Shown piece by piece: positions 45,765 to 56,919 of a stretch of 64,000 nucleotides of DNA. This stretch comes from Molanna angustata (Eukaryota > Arthropoda > Insecta > Trichoptera > Molannidae): NCBI GenBank assembly GCA_963576475.1, contig OY754969.1:25564318-25628317 (forward strand), given 5' to 3'. Below the pieces are notes generated by a model. That model did no database searches, had not been told where the DNA came from, and worked only from the letters and a program-made list of their open reading frames with translations. Position 1 is the first letter of the stretch; each line of letters begins with the position of its first letter. Position numbers and translations under genes: made by a program.

Positions 45765-46318
45765 AGAGTAAAATGGACCCAAATCCTAATAGCTGGCGTC
45801 CCCTACGTAGACATGTTAAAAAAAAAAAAAACTTAATCTCCATACATACATACTATGAAGTTGTTTTAATATTCGGGGTAGGAAAAATGAACTAATCTCC
45901 TCACTATCCTATCGTGACATACATGTTTTTATAGAAAACAAAATAATTAATATATTCAATAATTTGTCATGAAGGGTTTATAGTTTGGTTCGTATTCTTC
46001 AACTATTCATAATACTATCGCCATCGACAGTTGGATCTCATGTGTTACATGCAATTAGTAATATTGTACCTACTTACATTTATTATAAATTCTTCAATGC
46101 ACCCGCGTAAGTGCCTGAAAATATTTGAAATAAATATCCCAAAGCATTTTTGATTATATCGCGGGATTGGCCTCACCAAGTAATTCGTGAATTTTCATCA
46201 AAATCTTATTCGATATCCAAAAGAAAATGCGTTTATTAATATATCACTGAAAATAAAATGATTGTGTTATAGTTAATTCCCATTGCTTCCAGTCTGTGTT
46301 GTTGTTCCTATCAGAGCA
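45765..46318. other. AT-rich spacer upstream of the GC-rich island
   Basis: After the LINE tail, no coding pattern or repeat was recognised. Confidence 0.4.
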
Positions 46319-46319
46319 G

Positions 46320-46620
46320 TAGTCACACAACCAACCAAGTAACCCACCCACAATCACAAGGCAATGTTTTGGCGCAAAATACAAGCCGCCGCATTCTACA
46401 AGTTTCCTTGCCGTGGGAACATTGACTTACTCTCCTTACCCCGCCACACACTCCCTTAGATACACACCGCGCTATCAATCCTGCGCATGCGCATGCGCCC
46501 CTCGCTACGGATCCACTGCCACTCACAGAGAACCACCACTACCAAAACAGGCCGTTTCAGATGCTGATCCAATCGGGCGCGAACATTTCGTATTTGATCT
46601 TTTATCTAACTTCAGGTAGA
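46320..46620. promoter_or_regulatory. GC-rich island with paired NRF1/EWG-type sites, promoter candidate
   Basis: In AT-rich surroundings, this patch has many CpGs and the motif TGCGCATGCGCATGCGC at about 46480-46497. That is two overlapping TGCGCATGCGC sites, the binding site of NRF1 (EWG in flies), typical of broad CpG-type or housekeeping promoters. A 68-codon plus-strand frame starts at 46413 and ends over a CTTCAG|GTAGAT-like donor at about 46613. Direction and target gene are unknown. It could instead be an exon. Confidence 0.4.
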
Positions 46621-47124
46621 TAGAATTATCGGGAAACATCTTGAAAAATCACATTAACAAAGATAGAATTTTGGGTTTTATGCTTAGTTGGTACTGATGG
46701 TAGATGTGCAAACCGCCCCCCACTCCGCCGAATATGGTCAAGATATTTTCCGATAAATTTATTTACGTTATATAAACAAATCATTTTATTTTAATACTGA
46801 ATAGATTGTATAGTTTTTCTTCTTCACTTAAGTATTCTAAACTTTTCTGTCAGTTTTCAGAGTTACTTCATGAAAAACATAATGAATAAAATATAGCTAT
46901 GAATATTAGTTTCGAAAGACACAAATTGATCAATCTATACCTACAATAGAGGGGTCTTACAGTATACATAATAGCATACAATACTGTATGGACCTTATCT
47001 AGCTATTTATCCTCATAATAGAGTCTGTTGAAATTTTGACTTAAACAACGACTAGTTAACAGTTAATACTTAAGACAAAACATAAAAACGTAAATTTTTA
47101 CCAATTAATTTAATATCAATTAAG
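46621..47124. other. AT-rich spacer, no gene seen
   Basis: No coding or repeat feature recognised between the GC-rich island and the fold-back element. Confidence 0.4.
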
Positions 47125-47276
47125 CCCCCCTAGACAACGTGTCGTTTAGCTCAAGAAAAGACAACTCAATGTATAGAAGTGACAGTTGTCACGTGACTGG
47201 TAACTGTCACTTCCATACATTGAATTATCTTTTCTTGTCTCCTTTCTTGAGCTAAATGACACGTTGTCTTGGGGGG
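47125..47276. mobile_element. 152-bp fold-back element
   Basis: CCCCCCTAGACAACGTGTCG...AAGTGACAGTT pairs with the right half ending GACACGTTGTCTTGGGGGG, giving arms of about 65-70 bp with few mismatches and one internal bulge. The centre holds GTCACGTGAC, a palindrome containing the E-box CACGTG. Ends are C6/G6. It could be a MITE or, if transcribed, a long hairpin RNA. No clear target duplication. Confidence 0.8.
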
Positions 47277-47279
47277 AAT

Positions 47280-47865
47280 ATCATACACTGCATAAATTCC
47301 AAATATTAATAGGTAGGTAGGTACTGTAATTCTATAAAAATCTCAATTATAGGCAGTCCAAATTGCAGTCTTCATTTTCAGTGAATCAACATCCAGTAAA
47401 CTTTAGATTATTTAAAAAATCCTAAATGTTTTCAGTATCACCAATCACGTGACTTATATGAAAAAGTATTTTCTCTGTATTAAAATGAAATTCCTAAATA
47501 TTCAAAGAGTGGAGTGATTGCAGAAGCTATATCGGCAAATGGAGCTTTGATCAAATATATTAAGGAATGATTGTTTTAAACTCAATTATTCATTATCAAA
47601 AATAATTACATTTGGTATCATAGGTCCAAAAAAAAACCTGCTTCGATTTTCTTTTAGAAAATGATTTTTTTATCCGGTATATTTGGAGACCTTCGTTCTT
47701 TTATCCCATTTTAGCAAACGTACATTGAAATTCTTTGAAATTCCTGACATTTTCAACATTGTATCTATTAAAATCAATAAATATTTCATTTTTTGATTGA
47801 ATATAATTTCTGTAGTTAAGAATATACTAATCGAATTTGGTTCTAATAAGTTTCGCTTTCGAGAT
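47280..47865. other. AT-rich spacer, no gene seen
   Basis: A 108-codon minus-strand frame (47670-47996) has no family resemblance. Confidence 0.4.
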
Positions 47866-47869
47866 GTCA

Positions 47870-48120
47870 TTAAAAGAATACAAGTGAATACATTGAGTCG
47901 ATTTAGCCACAAGGGAAAAATGACTGAAGAAGGCATGAACGCCGAAGAAAATATACAAAGCTGACAGGAATGGAAGGAGAGGTCTAGATCATCCAAGAAA
48001 AGGATGACACGATCATCTTGAAAGAGGAAAATTTAAGAAGCTCAAACAACAGACGGACACGTAGACTTATCAAGATAGAATAATATGGGGTTTGATTCTA
48101 TTTGCCTACCACATGGCATG
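47870..48120 (+). pseudogene. Decayed RTE-like LINE 3' end
   Basis: The plus strand has a basic stretch with GGTCTAGATCATCCAAGAAA (RSRSSKKR) at about 47980-48005, then a tail TTTGCCTACCACATGGCATG near 48098. This is like the GRPkkRW and 3' UTR of RTE LINEs. Many lesions; a tentative call. Confidence 0.35.
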
Positions 48121-48124
48121 GCAT

Positions 48125-50325
48125 GATTTTTGATTTTGTTTTGAACGTTTAAATAACACGACGATTGTTACTCCTATTGGTCTCATGGAATCAAAAGCTC
48201 TCCGTGTTTCTGCCTAAAGTACATAACATACATAAATATATACACCATACACTACACATTCAAAACATTACGACTAAACTGGTTTACGTTATTCAATTCA
48301 TCTATATTACATGCATACCGTATTTATATATGTACATCTTTATGACGTGTAATTGTTCGTTTTATTCGTCACACAGAAATAGCGATGAGATAATTTATGA
48401 TTTTTGACATATCTATATTATGGTGTCGATTCTAATTTCATTGATAGAAATTGACAACTTTGTGACAATAAACCTTTTGATATTAAATAAAATAATATTT
48501 AAACAGTAGCGCATCCAAGATCTGTAGATTGAATGATGTGGAGGAGACAATATATAAACGAGTCGAAATTGATGAAAGAGGCCTATACTTATTGAGCTGT
48601 AAAAAAAAGCTTAAGATGAAGAAGAAGAAAACTTCGAAAACTCATTTGAATTAAACTACCGTTTCTGATTGAGCAAAACCATTTTTTTTTAATATACGAA
48701 ACTCACAATACGAATAATTTTTTTTTGAGAATGTTAATCTATTAAAATTTTCAGCTTATCGTCATGTATAAAAAGCTACAATCACATCGAATGCGTGCGC
48801 ATACTATTTTTCATGATTTTAAAGTATAACAACGCTATTTTTTAACAAGTTAGGCGTACTTAAATAAGATAAGTATAGTTTGTTTTTATAATTTAGTTTA
48901 TTAGTAGGTATTTGACGACTTTGTTTCTCTATAAAAAGTCCAATGCCGTAATCATCTCATAGGATTCCATTTAGATATCGTGTATTTAAAGTCAATATTT
49001 GATGTGTCGCCATTAAACACCATGCATACATATATCATTAATTATTTTAATTCACAATCTGGTTTCGATTTTCAAAGTATGTACTTCTAATGATATAATA
49101 CTTAGACATGACGAATTTCGTTTTAGAGTTGATCAAATAACAATTTCATAAAAAAATCTAGGAATTTCATTAAAAAAAAACAAGAGTGTAAAAGGTATCT
49201 ACCTCTTTCGATTTTTTCATTCAACGAACACTTACTTATTTGTAACTGAAATCTGAATCGTTTCGTAACTCACATTTTTGTGAGTGAAACCTAAAACCTT
49301 TCATAACTCACTTTTTCGTACATAAGTGAAACTGGGAAATTGGCAGGCGTTGAACGTATATAGAACCTCAATTTTACAGTGCCTCTGTTTCTTGAAATTT
49401 AATATCATGATCTCCGAATTATACGATTTGCTCGCCCCATAATATACCATTTAGTATATATATATCTACCTAAGATCAAATAATGTAGAGGTATCTCAAG
49501 ATATATAAATATATCTAGATCGTAACAAAAGTGTTGTTTAATGTTGTTGATCGTATTGTTCACCGATCTGAATATATTATCCGCTTTGGCTTTTGCCCCG
49601 TGCTTTGGTTTGAGGCCAGCGGCGCCGAAAGAAGTATTATTTGGCCACCAGCGCCTATTTATGTATATACACATATTAGATTGGAAGGGCGCAGGGCACA
49701 AGGCGCCAAGAAGGATAATAACATAACCCTAGGCGTTGTGATACCACTTGTTGGCCCTGTCCCGATCCCTTCACCGGATAAGATTGACTGTATGTATTAT
49801 ATTATGATAAATCTCACATAACGTGTGAAGTTTCTCATTAGCTTTTCAGTTTTATTTTTTAACCAGCGTTTTCTGTATTAAGCACCAAACTTAAATCGAT
49901 TAACGAAAGCGGCATCCGATTCAATATTGGAATGTTCTGGATTGATCGATATCATGTGTGATACATTATCAAGTCACGTCCCTTTCTAGGTAAACCAATA
50001 CAACAGCAGAGCTAGACATGATGTTGATTACAGTAAAATTAAGGTTAGCTTCAGACTTTAGCAATCTTTGAGGTTAGATTAATTAAATAATACTATAAAT
50101 TTACACAACAATTCATGATAATTTCATGCTAAACGTAGATATCAACAAATTTTTTATGATTAAATGTAGAGAAAGATTAATATTGGATTATGATCGAGTA
50201 CTGATTTAGACATTTTTAAGATTAAGGCAAGAAAAGATCGTATATTAAGAATGAGTTGCCCACCTGACCGTGCTTACATTATTTCTTTCAATTTGTCATA
50301 ATATGTACATACCTACATTATGATA
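48125..50325. other. AT-rich spacer with a GC-richer unassigned patch
   Basis: The patch at 49560-49790 (GGTTTGAGGCCAGCGGCGCC; GGCGCAGGGCACAAGGCGCC) has open frames on both strands and repeated GGCGCC. No family was recognised. The rest is featureless. Confidence 0.35.
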
Positions 50326-50329
50326 CAAG

Positions 50330-50465
50330 GGTCCCGGGTTCGATTCCCAGTGGAGACACAGTTTTAATTGTGTTTTCAGTCTCGATCTGTGAGATGATTA
50401 ATATCGTAAGTCTCCAGAATGTGGTTACATGTTATTGGGTGCATGTTTTTTATTTTTATTTTATT
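50330..50465 (+). mobile_element. SINE-2 fragment, head truncated
   Basis: CCCGGGTTCGATTCCCAGTG (B-box) leads into GGAGACACAGTTTTAATTGT, TCAGTCTCGATCTGTGAGAT and GATTAATATCGTAAGTCTCC. The complete family member is inverted at 59745-59890. The A-box half is missing here; the tail is T/A-rich. Confidence 0.8.
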
Positions 50466-50469
50466 TTTA

Positions 50470-51300
50470 AATAATTATTTGACATAGTACCTACCTGTTA
50501 ATTGCCCGATAAGCTACATAAAATAAAATAAAGTCAATTATATTAATTTAATCGATAAATATAATTATATAGGTATCATATTTTAAATCCTCTTAAATCA
50601 AAATCAATTTGTTTTCTAATAAGCTTGTATTTATTAATAATTATTAATGTTTACGATAAGTATAAATAATTAGAATTCGTTTTACTATTTGATGTATGAT
50701 GCCTTTCACAATGAGATAAATTCAAATAAAATATTATTTAAATTCAAATACCGACCTGTTAAGTTGGGAGTTAATATTGTATAGAGAAAAATGATTGAAG
50801 GAAGGTTAAAATTATCGGCTTCCAATGGGTTTTTTTATTCATTAACAAGATATCATACAGTTAACGATAACCCTTTATCGCCTTAGGGTCCTGTCTACAA
50901 GGCGTAGAAAAGGATCGAATAATTTATTGAATTAGTTTTACATATATCATAACACAATTATTTAAATACTTACTCACTAACAAATTAAAAATACATACAT
51001 ATATTTTGTGTGTATTTAATTTTTTAGCTCTGAATTTTTCATAATTTGCGTATTAACAATAACAAAGCATTATAAAACCTCCATCTTGATTCATTAGATG
51101 TTTTGATAAAATTGAATAATTTTGTATGCAATACAAACTTTGTTCAACTACTGTTTAAATCGTTTCATAATAGATTATATATGTTCTGTATTTTTTTTTT
51201 TTTTTTAAAAAAAAATGAATATGTCCTTGTTAAACAAGTACATATACATCTTCCTACGTTCCCTAAACTAAGCATAAATGCTTGTCCTATAGGTGAACGA
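50470..51300. other. AT-rich spacer, no gene seen
   Basis: Featureless AT-rich sequence with a poly-T run at about 51191-51206. Confidence 0.4.
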
Positions 51301-51302
51301 GA

Positions 51303-51376
51303 TCGGTCGAGGCAGGATTCGAACTCGCGACCACTGGATTACTAACCCAGCGCGCTAACCGCTCTGCCATCCACCC
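51303..51376 (-). other. tRNA-like sequence, pseudo-tRNA or SINE head
   Basis: On the minus strand TGGCAGAGCGGTTAGCG (A-box-like) and GAGTTCGAATCC (B-box) frame an anticodon arm, CTGGG-TTAGTAA-TCCAG, whose loop would show AGT (Thr-type). The T-stem pairs poorly and I could not form a convincing seven-pair acceptor stem, so a working tRNA is unlikely. It differs from SINE-1 and SINE-2 heads. Confidence 0.55.
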
Positions 51377-51379
51377 ATC

Positions 51380-52010
51380 CAGTATTTGAATTTGTTTGCT
51401 GTATAATAACTGTGTTTGACATTGCCAGTATAAATGAACAAAATCTACGGACTGACGTGATTTTTTTTATTCTTCATTTCACGTGAAGACTACTTTAAAA
51501 AGTGTGTCCTCATTTTTTTATTTACTTGTTCATTTGTATGCTTAAATAAAAACAAATAATTTTTAAGATTTTATAAAATCAAATTATTAAGACTTATTAT
51601 TATATAGAGACTTATGTAGGTGCAGATACTTACATGTAATCAAAATTAATTCATGTTTCCTTTCCTAATTAAAAATTCTTTTCCATAAATAAATAAAAAT
51701 AATTAAAAAAAACATTTCAAACCAAAAGCAATAAAATATTTTATATCAAGAAAAATACCAACATCAAAATCATAATACAAAAAATATAAAGGTATTCAAT
51801 TTTCTCTTTATTTACATTAACGCATCGTCTCATATACGTTCTATAATTGATTGTCATATTTTTATTCCTTGTTTTTCCTAATTTCATTTGTGTTCGACCA
51901 CATTGTAGATTTTTATATTCACTTCATCCCTACTTATTACGCTCATATACTTCTTTCCTCAACCTCAATATAATTCCTTGTCACTCACAAATTCACTAAT
52001 TCTATTACAA
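51380..52010. other. AT-rich spacer, no gene seen
   Basis: No coding or repeat feature recognised. Confidence 0.4.
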
Positions 52011-52011
52011 G

Positions 52012-52273
52012 GTGAATTGAAAATTGGAAACTGTGTGGTTGTGCTTGGGTAGGAAAATCTGAAATGGGACACTGTATGACTGTGTTTGGGTAAGAAAATC
52101 TGAAAATTGGAAACTGTGTGGCTGTGATTAGGTCTGAAATCTGAAAATGGGACACTGTGTGGCTGTGATTAGGTCTGAAATCTGAAAATGGGACACTGTG
52201 TAGCTGTGATTAGGTCTGAAATCTGAAAATGGGACACTGTCTGGCTGTCATTGGGCCTGAAAATGGGACACTG
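52012..52273. repeat. Minisatellite, unit about 41 bp, about six copies
   Basis: Central units share TCTGAAAATGGGACACTGTG followed by TGGCTGTGATTAGGTCTGAAA and are nearly identical at 52130-52260. Outer copies are more diverged (GGAAACTGTGTGG variants), as expected for an array homogenised in the middle. Confidence 0.9.
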
Positions 52274-52274
52274 A

Positions 52275-52615
52275 ACCATAAAAATATAGTAATAAATGAT
52301 AATAATAAAATTTATGTTCTTTCATTCGTTTTATATTTTTTTCATTTTTATATATAAAATATGATATTAAATAAATTGATATAGTTTATAATCTTTTGCT
52401 ACATATACGCTATATATATTTTTATTCAAGGATTTTACATTTCACTTATTTTTATCTTACCTCTATTTACCTATTTCATCTATCAATACCATCAAACATT
52501 ATAATTAATGATCCAAACTTTTGGAATAGAAATTTTTGTTAAATTATTTAGTTAAAAAATCTATAAACTCAGAGTAATTCAGTCACATTGAAAGAAGTGT
52601 AAATAAATATAGATT
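52275..52615. other. AT-rich spacer, no gene seen
   Basis: Nothing recognised between the minisatellite and the CR1 copy. Confidence 0.4.
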
Positions 52616-52619
52616 TCGA

Positions 52620-55600
52620 GGATGCCGAGGCGGGCGAAAAATAAATACACTAAAACATAACCGTGATAAAAATACTTCCGAAACACTGACACATAAAATC
52701 TCAGTACCACCCGATCGTCACATAGCACCTCTACCCAGAAAAATAGTTGTTGGGCATTGGAATGCTCGTTCTTTAAACAACAAAGTTGACGATGTCATCG
52801 AAGTAATTCGTGAACATAAAATAAATATTATCTGCATCACGGAAACATGGCATGACGATTATAATACAATCTCCCTCAAGAATCTCCACTCTCAAGGATT
52901 CACAGTCGTTGAAGAAGCAAGGGAGAGGAAAACTAAGGAAACCGCAACCTGTGCAACAAAAACTAATCACGGAGGTATTGCTGTAATCGCCAACCAAGGA
53001 TTCCATATATCTAAAACACCAATTGGAAAATTCAATAGCTTCGAATGTCTTGCCTGCAAAATATCCACTAAAAGTTACAACTTCACCATTATCACAATCT
53101 ATAGACCGGGATCAATCCATGTAACGGGAACATTTTTTGACGAATTTTCAATACTTCTTCAATTCCAAATCTATACTAGAAATTGCCTTATGGCAATAAA
53201 CCTGCCTTTGTACACATGTACATAAATTATATAAATAAATAAATATACATCACCGGTGACTTCAACATCCACTTAGAACAGTGTGAAAATCCAACTAGCA
53301 AACGATTTACAGACATTATCAACTCATTTGGACTCCTTCAGTTAGTGAAGACTCCGACCCACGATGCTGCAGGAATACTGGATGTCTTCATATCTAGAAC
53401 AAATAACGAAGAAATCTTTCCGCGTGTAATTGATATCGGCTTATCTGATCATAGACTCATTTATACTACCCTTAATCTCTGTCAACCCCCGCCAAAATAC
53501 ATAACAACTACTTCAAGATCAAGGAGAAACTTTAACAGTGAATATTTTCTATCTGATATACCTCGATCTCCTCTCTGTAACCTTAATAATAATCAAAATC
53601 AAACTCTCAATAAATTAGTTGATACCTACAACACAACGTTACGAAATCTTATTGGAAAACATGCACCGGAAAAAAACAAAACGACTTCAAAACCGAATTT
53701 CTGACAACTGGTTCGACGAAGAGTGCAGGGAAAAGAAGAAAAAAATGCGTAAAATAGAAAGAGCATATAAACACCAGCATTCAACGTTGCAACGTACAAA
53801 TTGAATTGCAGCACAAACAGACTACAAGAAAACACTTACGGCTAAGAAGAATGGTTATTGGACTAATAAAATCCAACAAGAACGTGATAACCCGAGACAA
53901 ATGTGGAAATCAATAAATACAGTCTTAGGAACCACAAATATACACCCCACTACTGCAGATATCTCTCCAGATGCCATCTCCGATTTTATGCAAAAAAAGA
54001 TTATAAAAATTCGCTCTACCACAGCTAAGTCAACTTCTCCTTCTTATTCAACCAACTTAAGCAATAGTTATCTAGATTATTTTTCCGAAACAAATGAAAA
54101 AGAAATTATCACACTCATCAATAACTCACCCAACAAAAACTGTACCTTAGATCCCATTCCAACATGGCTCCTTAAAAAATGTATTGTTTTAATAGCACCC
54201 TATCTCTGTAAATTATTTAATTTATCATTGTGCTAAGTCTCAAAGAATCAATAGTAACACCGCTACTAAAAAAGCCAAATCTTGACCCCGATGACGTATA
54301 CAACTACAGACCCATATCCAAATTACCGTTTATCGCTAAAATACTGGAGAAAATTATAAGTGCAAGATTAAATAATTTCATAGAGACAAACAGGATGTTT
54401 ACCAAATTTCAATCTGCATACAGAAAATATCACTCAACTGAGACTGGACTCCTTTGAATACTATCTGACACGATTCTAGCTACCGAAACCGGAAACCATG
54501 TTCTAATAGCATTCCTCGACATGAGTGCTGCTTTTGATACGATTGATCACACTATTCTTACTGAAAGACTCAAATCAACTTACGGTATTCGAGAAAACAC
54601 ACATAAATGGTTTCAATCTTATCTCACAGGACGGCACCAAACGATCAAATTCAATAATCTTAAATCATCTCCCGCTCTTATAAAATTCGGTGTTCCCCAG
54701 GGTTCTGTGTTAAGCCCGTTACTCTTTATTTTATACACAAAAGACATATTTTCAATCATTGACTCCTATGGACTATTAGCACACTGTTATGCGGATGATT
54801 GGCAACTTGACTTTTATTGCACACCAGAAAATACTCACTATCTTAAAACCGTAATTCGTAAATGTATCGAAGATATCGATATTTGGATGTCAGCAAACAA
54901 ACTTAAGTTTAACAGATCTACTTTGGACAGCAACGCGAAAACGTCATCATTTAATAGACACCTCCCCACTAACCTTCGAAGACTCAGATATTATTCCCAA
55001 ATCCTGTGTCAAACTTCTCGGAGTCAAAATAGATTCCAATATAAGCTTTACAAACCAAATAAACACAGTTTCATCTTCTGCTTTCTTTGAATTAAGACGT
55101 TTAAAGTCAATCCGTAGGAGTATCCCATCTGAAGCCATGAAATCTTTGGTAAGCGCCTTTGTTGTCTCCCGTTTGGATTACTGTAACGGTATATATGCGA
55201 ATCTACCAAAAAAGAAATTAATAAAATTCAGTCAGTTTTCAATGCTGCAGCCAGGCTCATCACCGGAGCCTCCAGGTTTTCTCACATCTCTCACCATCTC
55301 CGCAATCTCCATTGGCTTAAAGTTCCTGAAAGGATTGAATATAAACTCTGTCTCATGATCTTCAACGCACTTCATAGTATGGCTCCTACTTACCTCTTCG
55401 AACTTTGCATTCCTCTTTCAATTAACGACAGACAATCATCACTTTGTTCTGCGTCTTCATCCATGGTTGGAAAATTATTTGAAATAAACAGGGTGCATAC
55501 CACTAATTTAGGCGATCGTGCGTTTGCTGTGGCAGGACCAAATGCATGGAATAAGCTCCCAAGTACCCTCAGACAAACTGAAAATATATCTACCTTCAGA

Positions 55601-55738
55601 AAAAATCTCAAAACACACCTATTTCGAAAATCTTACCAAAGCCATAATGATACATCTTAATCAATTTTCAGCGCCCTTGAGGTGAGATATTCACGAAAAC
55701 GGCGCTATATAAATCATCCAAATTATTATATTATATAA
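52620..55738 (+). pseudogene. CR1-type LINE ORF2: endonuclease, RT and C-terminal domain
   Basis: The most complete element in the window. The endonuclease has GHWNARSLNN, CITETWHDDYN, YRPGS, ITGDFNIHLEQ and LSDHRLIY, so the main catalytic motifs are present. A linker has WFDEECREKKKKMRKIERAY. RT blocks are CTLDPIPTWLLKKC, YNYRPISKLPFIAKILEKII, QSAYRKYHSTET, AFLDMSAAFDTIDHT, FGVPQGSVLSPLLFILYT and CYADDWQL with an intact catalytic box. The C-terminal domain ends RAFAVAGPNAWNKLPSTLRQ. A 60-bp insertion (about 53182-53244) breaks the endonuclease, and frameshifts or stops occur near 53700, 53805, 54235, 54457 and 54920. The 3' end has the AGCGCCC...GGCGCT stem and an ATT-rich tail. Confidence 0.92.
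53182..53244 (+). mobile_element. Small SINE-like insertion in the CR1 endonuclease
   Basis: AATTGCCTTATGGCAATAAA...AAATAAATAAA interrupts the frame between QFQIYTR and ITGDFN. It resembles the SINE-1 body (AATTGCCATACGGCAATAAA at 59360) plus an AAAT tail. TATAC lies on both sides and may be the target duplication. Confidence 0.6.
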
Positions 55739-55939
55739 AAGATGCGCTTTAGTCCACTGTTGAACGAGTATCCATCAACTTGTTACTACCTATTGTAATA
55801 TTTGGTTATAGCTGGGATATGACCTATGCTTGTACATCGAACGAGTTACCGAAATCAATTTCAGATAACGAGCATCAACATCCATCCATATTATTAAATC
55901 TGAACATGAAGAAAAAACAAATGTTTTCTTTATAGTTTT

Positions 55940-56360
55940 ATTGAGGGGGCGTATAAACCTCAACACCCCAATTTCTAATAAAATTCCTCAAATATGTTAA
56001 ACAGTGTGTTTCTAGAAAAAATACTAAGTACAAGTATTATTTTCAACATTTCTCTGGTGAATGTTCGTCACACAATTCAAAAATTCAGCCTAAATTCCCC
56101 TTTTTACAGCATTTTTTTAAATTACTCCATTACTATTATGTCGGAGAGAAATAAATATTTACTATGCTTAAAAGGTGCATGAAATCAAAATAAATGACCG
56201 ATAAAGATTTTTCATTTCAAGTAAGGTTTGTTCTTCAATACTCAATTAATCAACAAATTTTGAGTTTCCTATAATTTAAATCACGTATGAACTTTTTTTA
56301 AAGCACGCGATAGTTACCGTTATTCACACGTAACTTCAAAGTGCATTAGGAGGTTTTAAC
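55940..56360. repeat. Dispersed repeat family B, copy 1
   Basis: TCAAATATGTTAAACAGTGT, TTCGTCACACAATT, GGAGAGAAATAAATATT and ACACGTAACTTCA recur in the same order and orientation at 61175-61530. No coding content. The right end carries an 18-bp hairpin. Confidence 0.75.
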
Positions 56361-56395
56361 ACAATATCAATTATGTATTAAAACCTCCTAATGCA
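56342..56395. repeat. 18-bp perfect hairpin
   Basis: TGCATTAGGAGGTTTTAA (56342-56359) is exactly complemented at 56378-56395 with an 18-nt loop. The left arm is the end of family B (copy 2 has GTAGGTTTTAATAT at the same place), so the inverted arm may mark a terminal inverted repeat or fold-back. Confidence 0.9.
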
Positions 56396-56659
56396 ATTAA
56401 GAATTAAGAATAGACAATTGAAAAAAGTGAAAAATAAGTACTTTTGTTGTTGTTTTTTTTTCTCTAAATCAATCAATTTTTTCAACAAATAATTTATTTT
56501 TTTACAAATTTTGTTGTGTGTGCATGACTCATAATGAAATATTGTGTTTGGAAAGAGAGAAAGAAGGATGCATATGCTTGAATGCGTAGCGTATGTATGT
56601 ACATTTACTTATATTATATGTAAACGTATATATATTTATATAAACAACGCAATAGACAA

Positions 56660-56915
56660 TAATATAAAACTAGCTCACCTTAGCACAGGCTATGCCTAGT
56701 GAGGGGGCTAGTAACAAAGATACAAACAAAAAGAGATAGCTTTAACTATGTAAGCAATGGTGAAATAATGAAATTATATTTATTGCAATGAAATAACTTA
56801 TATTTACTTTGTATGTCTACTATGTATGAATAAGCTTATATTACCTTTAATTATTTTGTATCTTATATCTATGTACTCTATGTTTTTGGATAGAAATAAA
56901 TAAAATAAATAAATA
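56660..56915 (+). mobile_element. LINE 3' UTR fragment
   Basis: ACTAGCTCACCTTAGCACAG, then GCTATGCCTAGTGAGGGGGC, ending after about 200 bp in AAATAAATAAAATAAATAAA, resembles 3' ends of Jockey/RTE-group insect LINEs. No coding part remains. Confidence 0.45.
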
Positions 56916-56919
56916 AATG

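Noticed and set aside
49531..49821. Protein-coding gene in the GGCGCC-containing patch
   Set aside because: Both strands are open over a similar stretch and no family or splice signal stands out; left as unassigned.
51303..51376. Functional tRNA gene
   Set aside because: T-stem pairing is poor and no convincing acceptor stem could be formed by eye.
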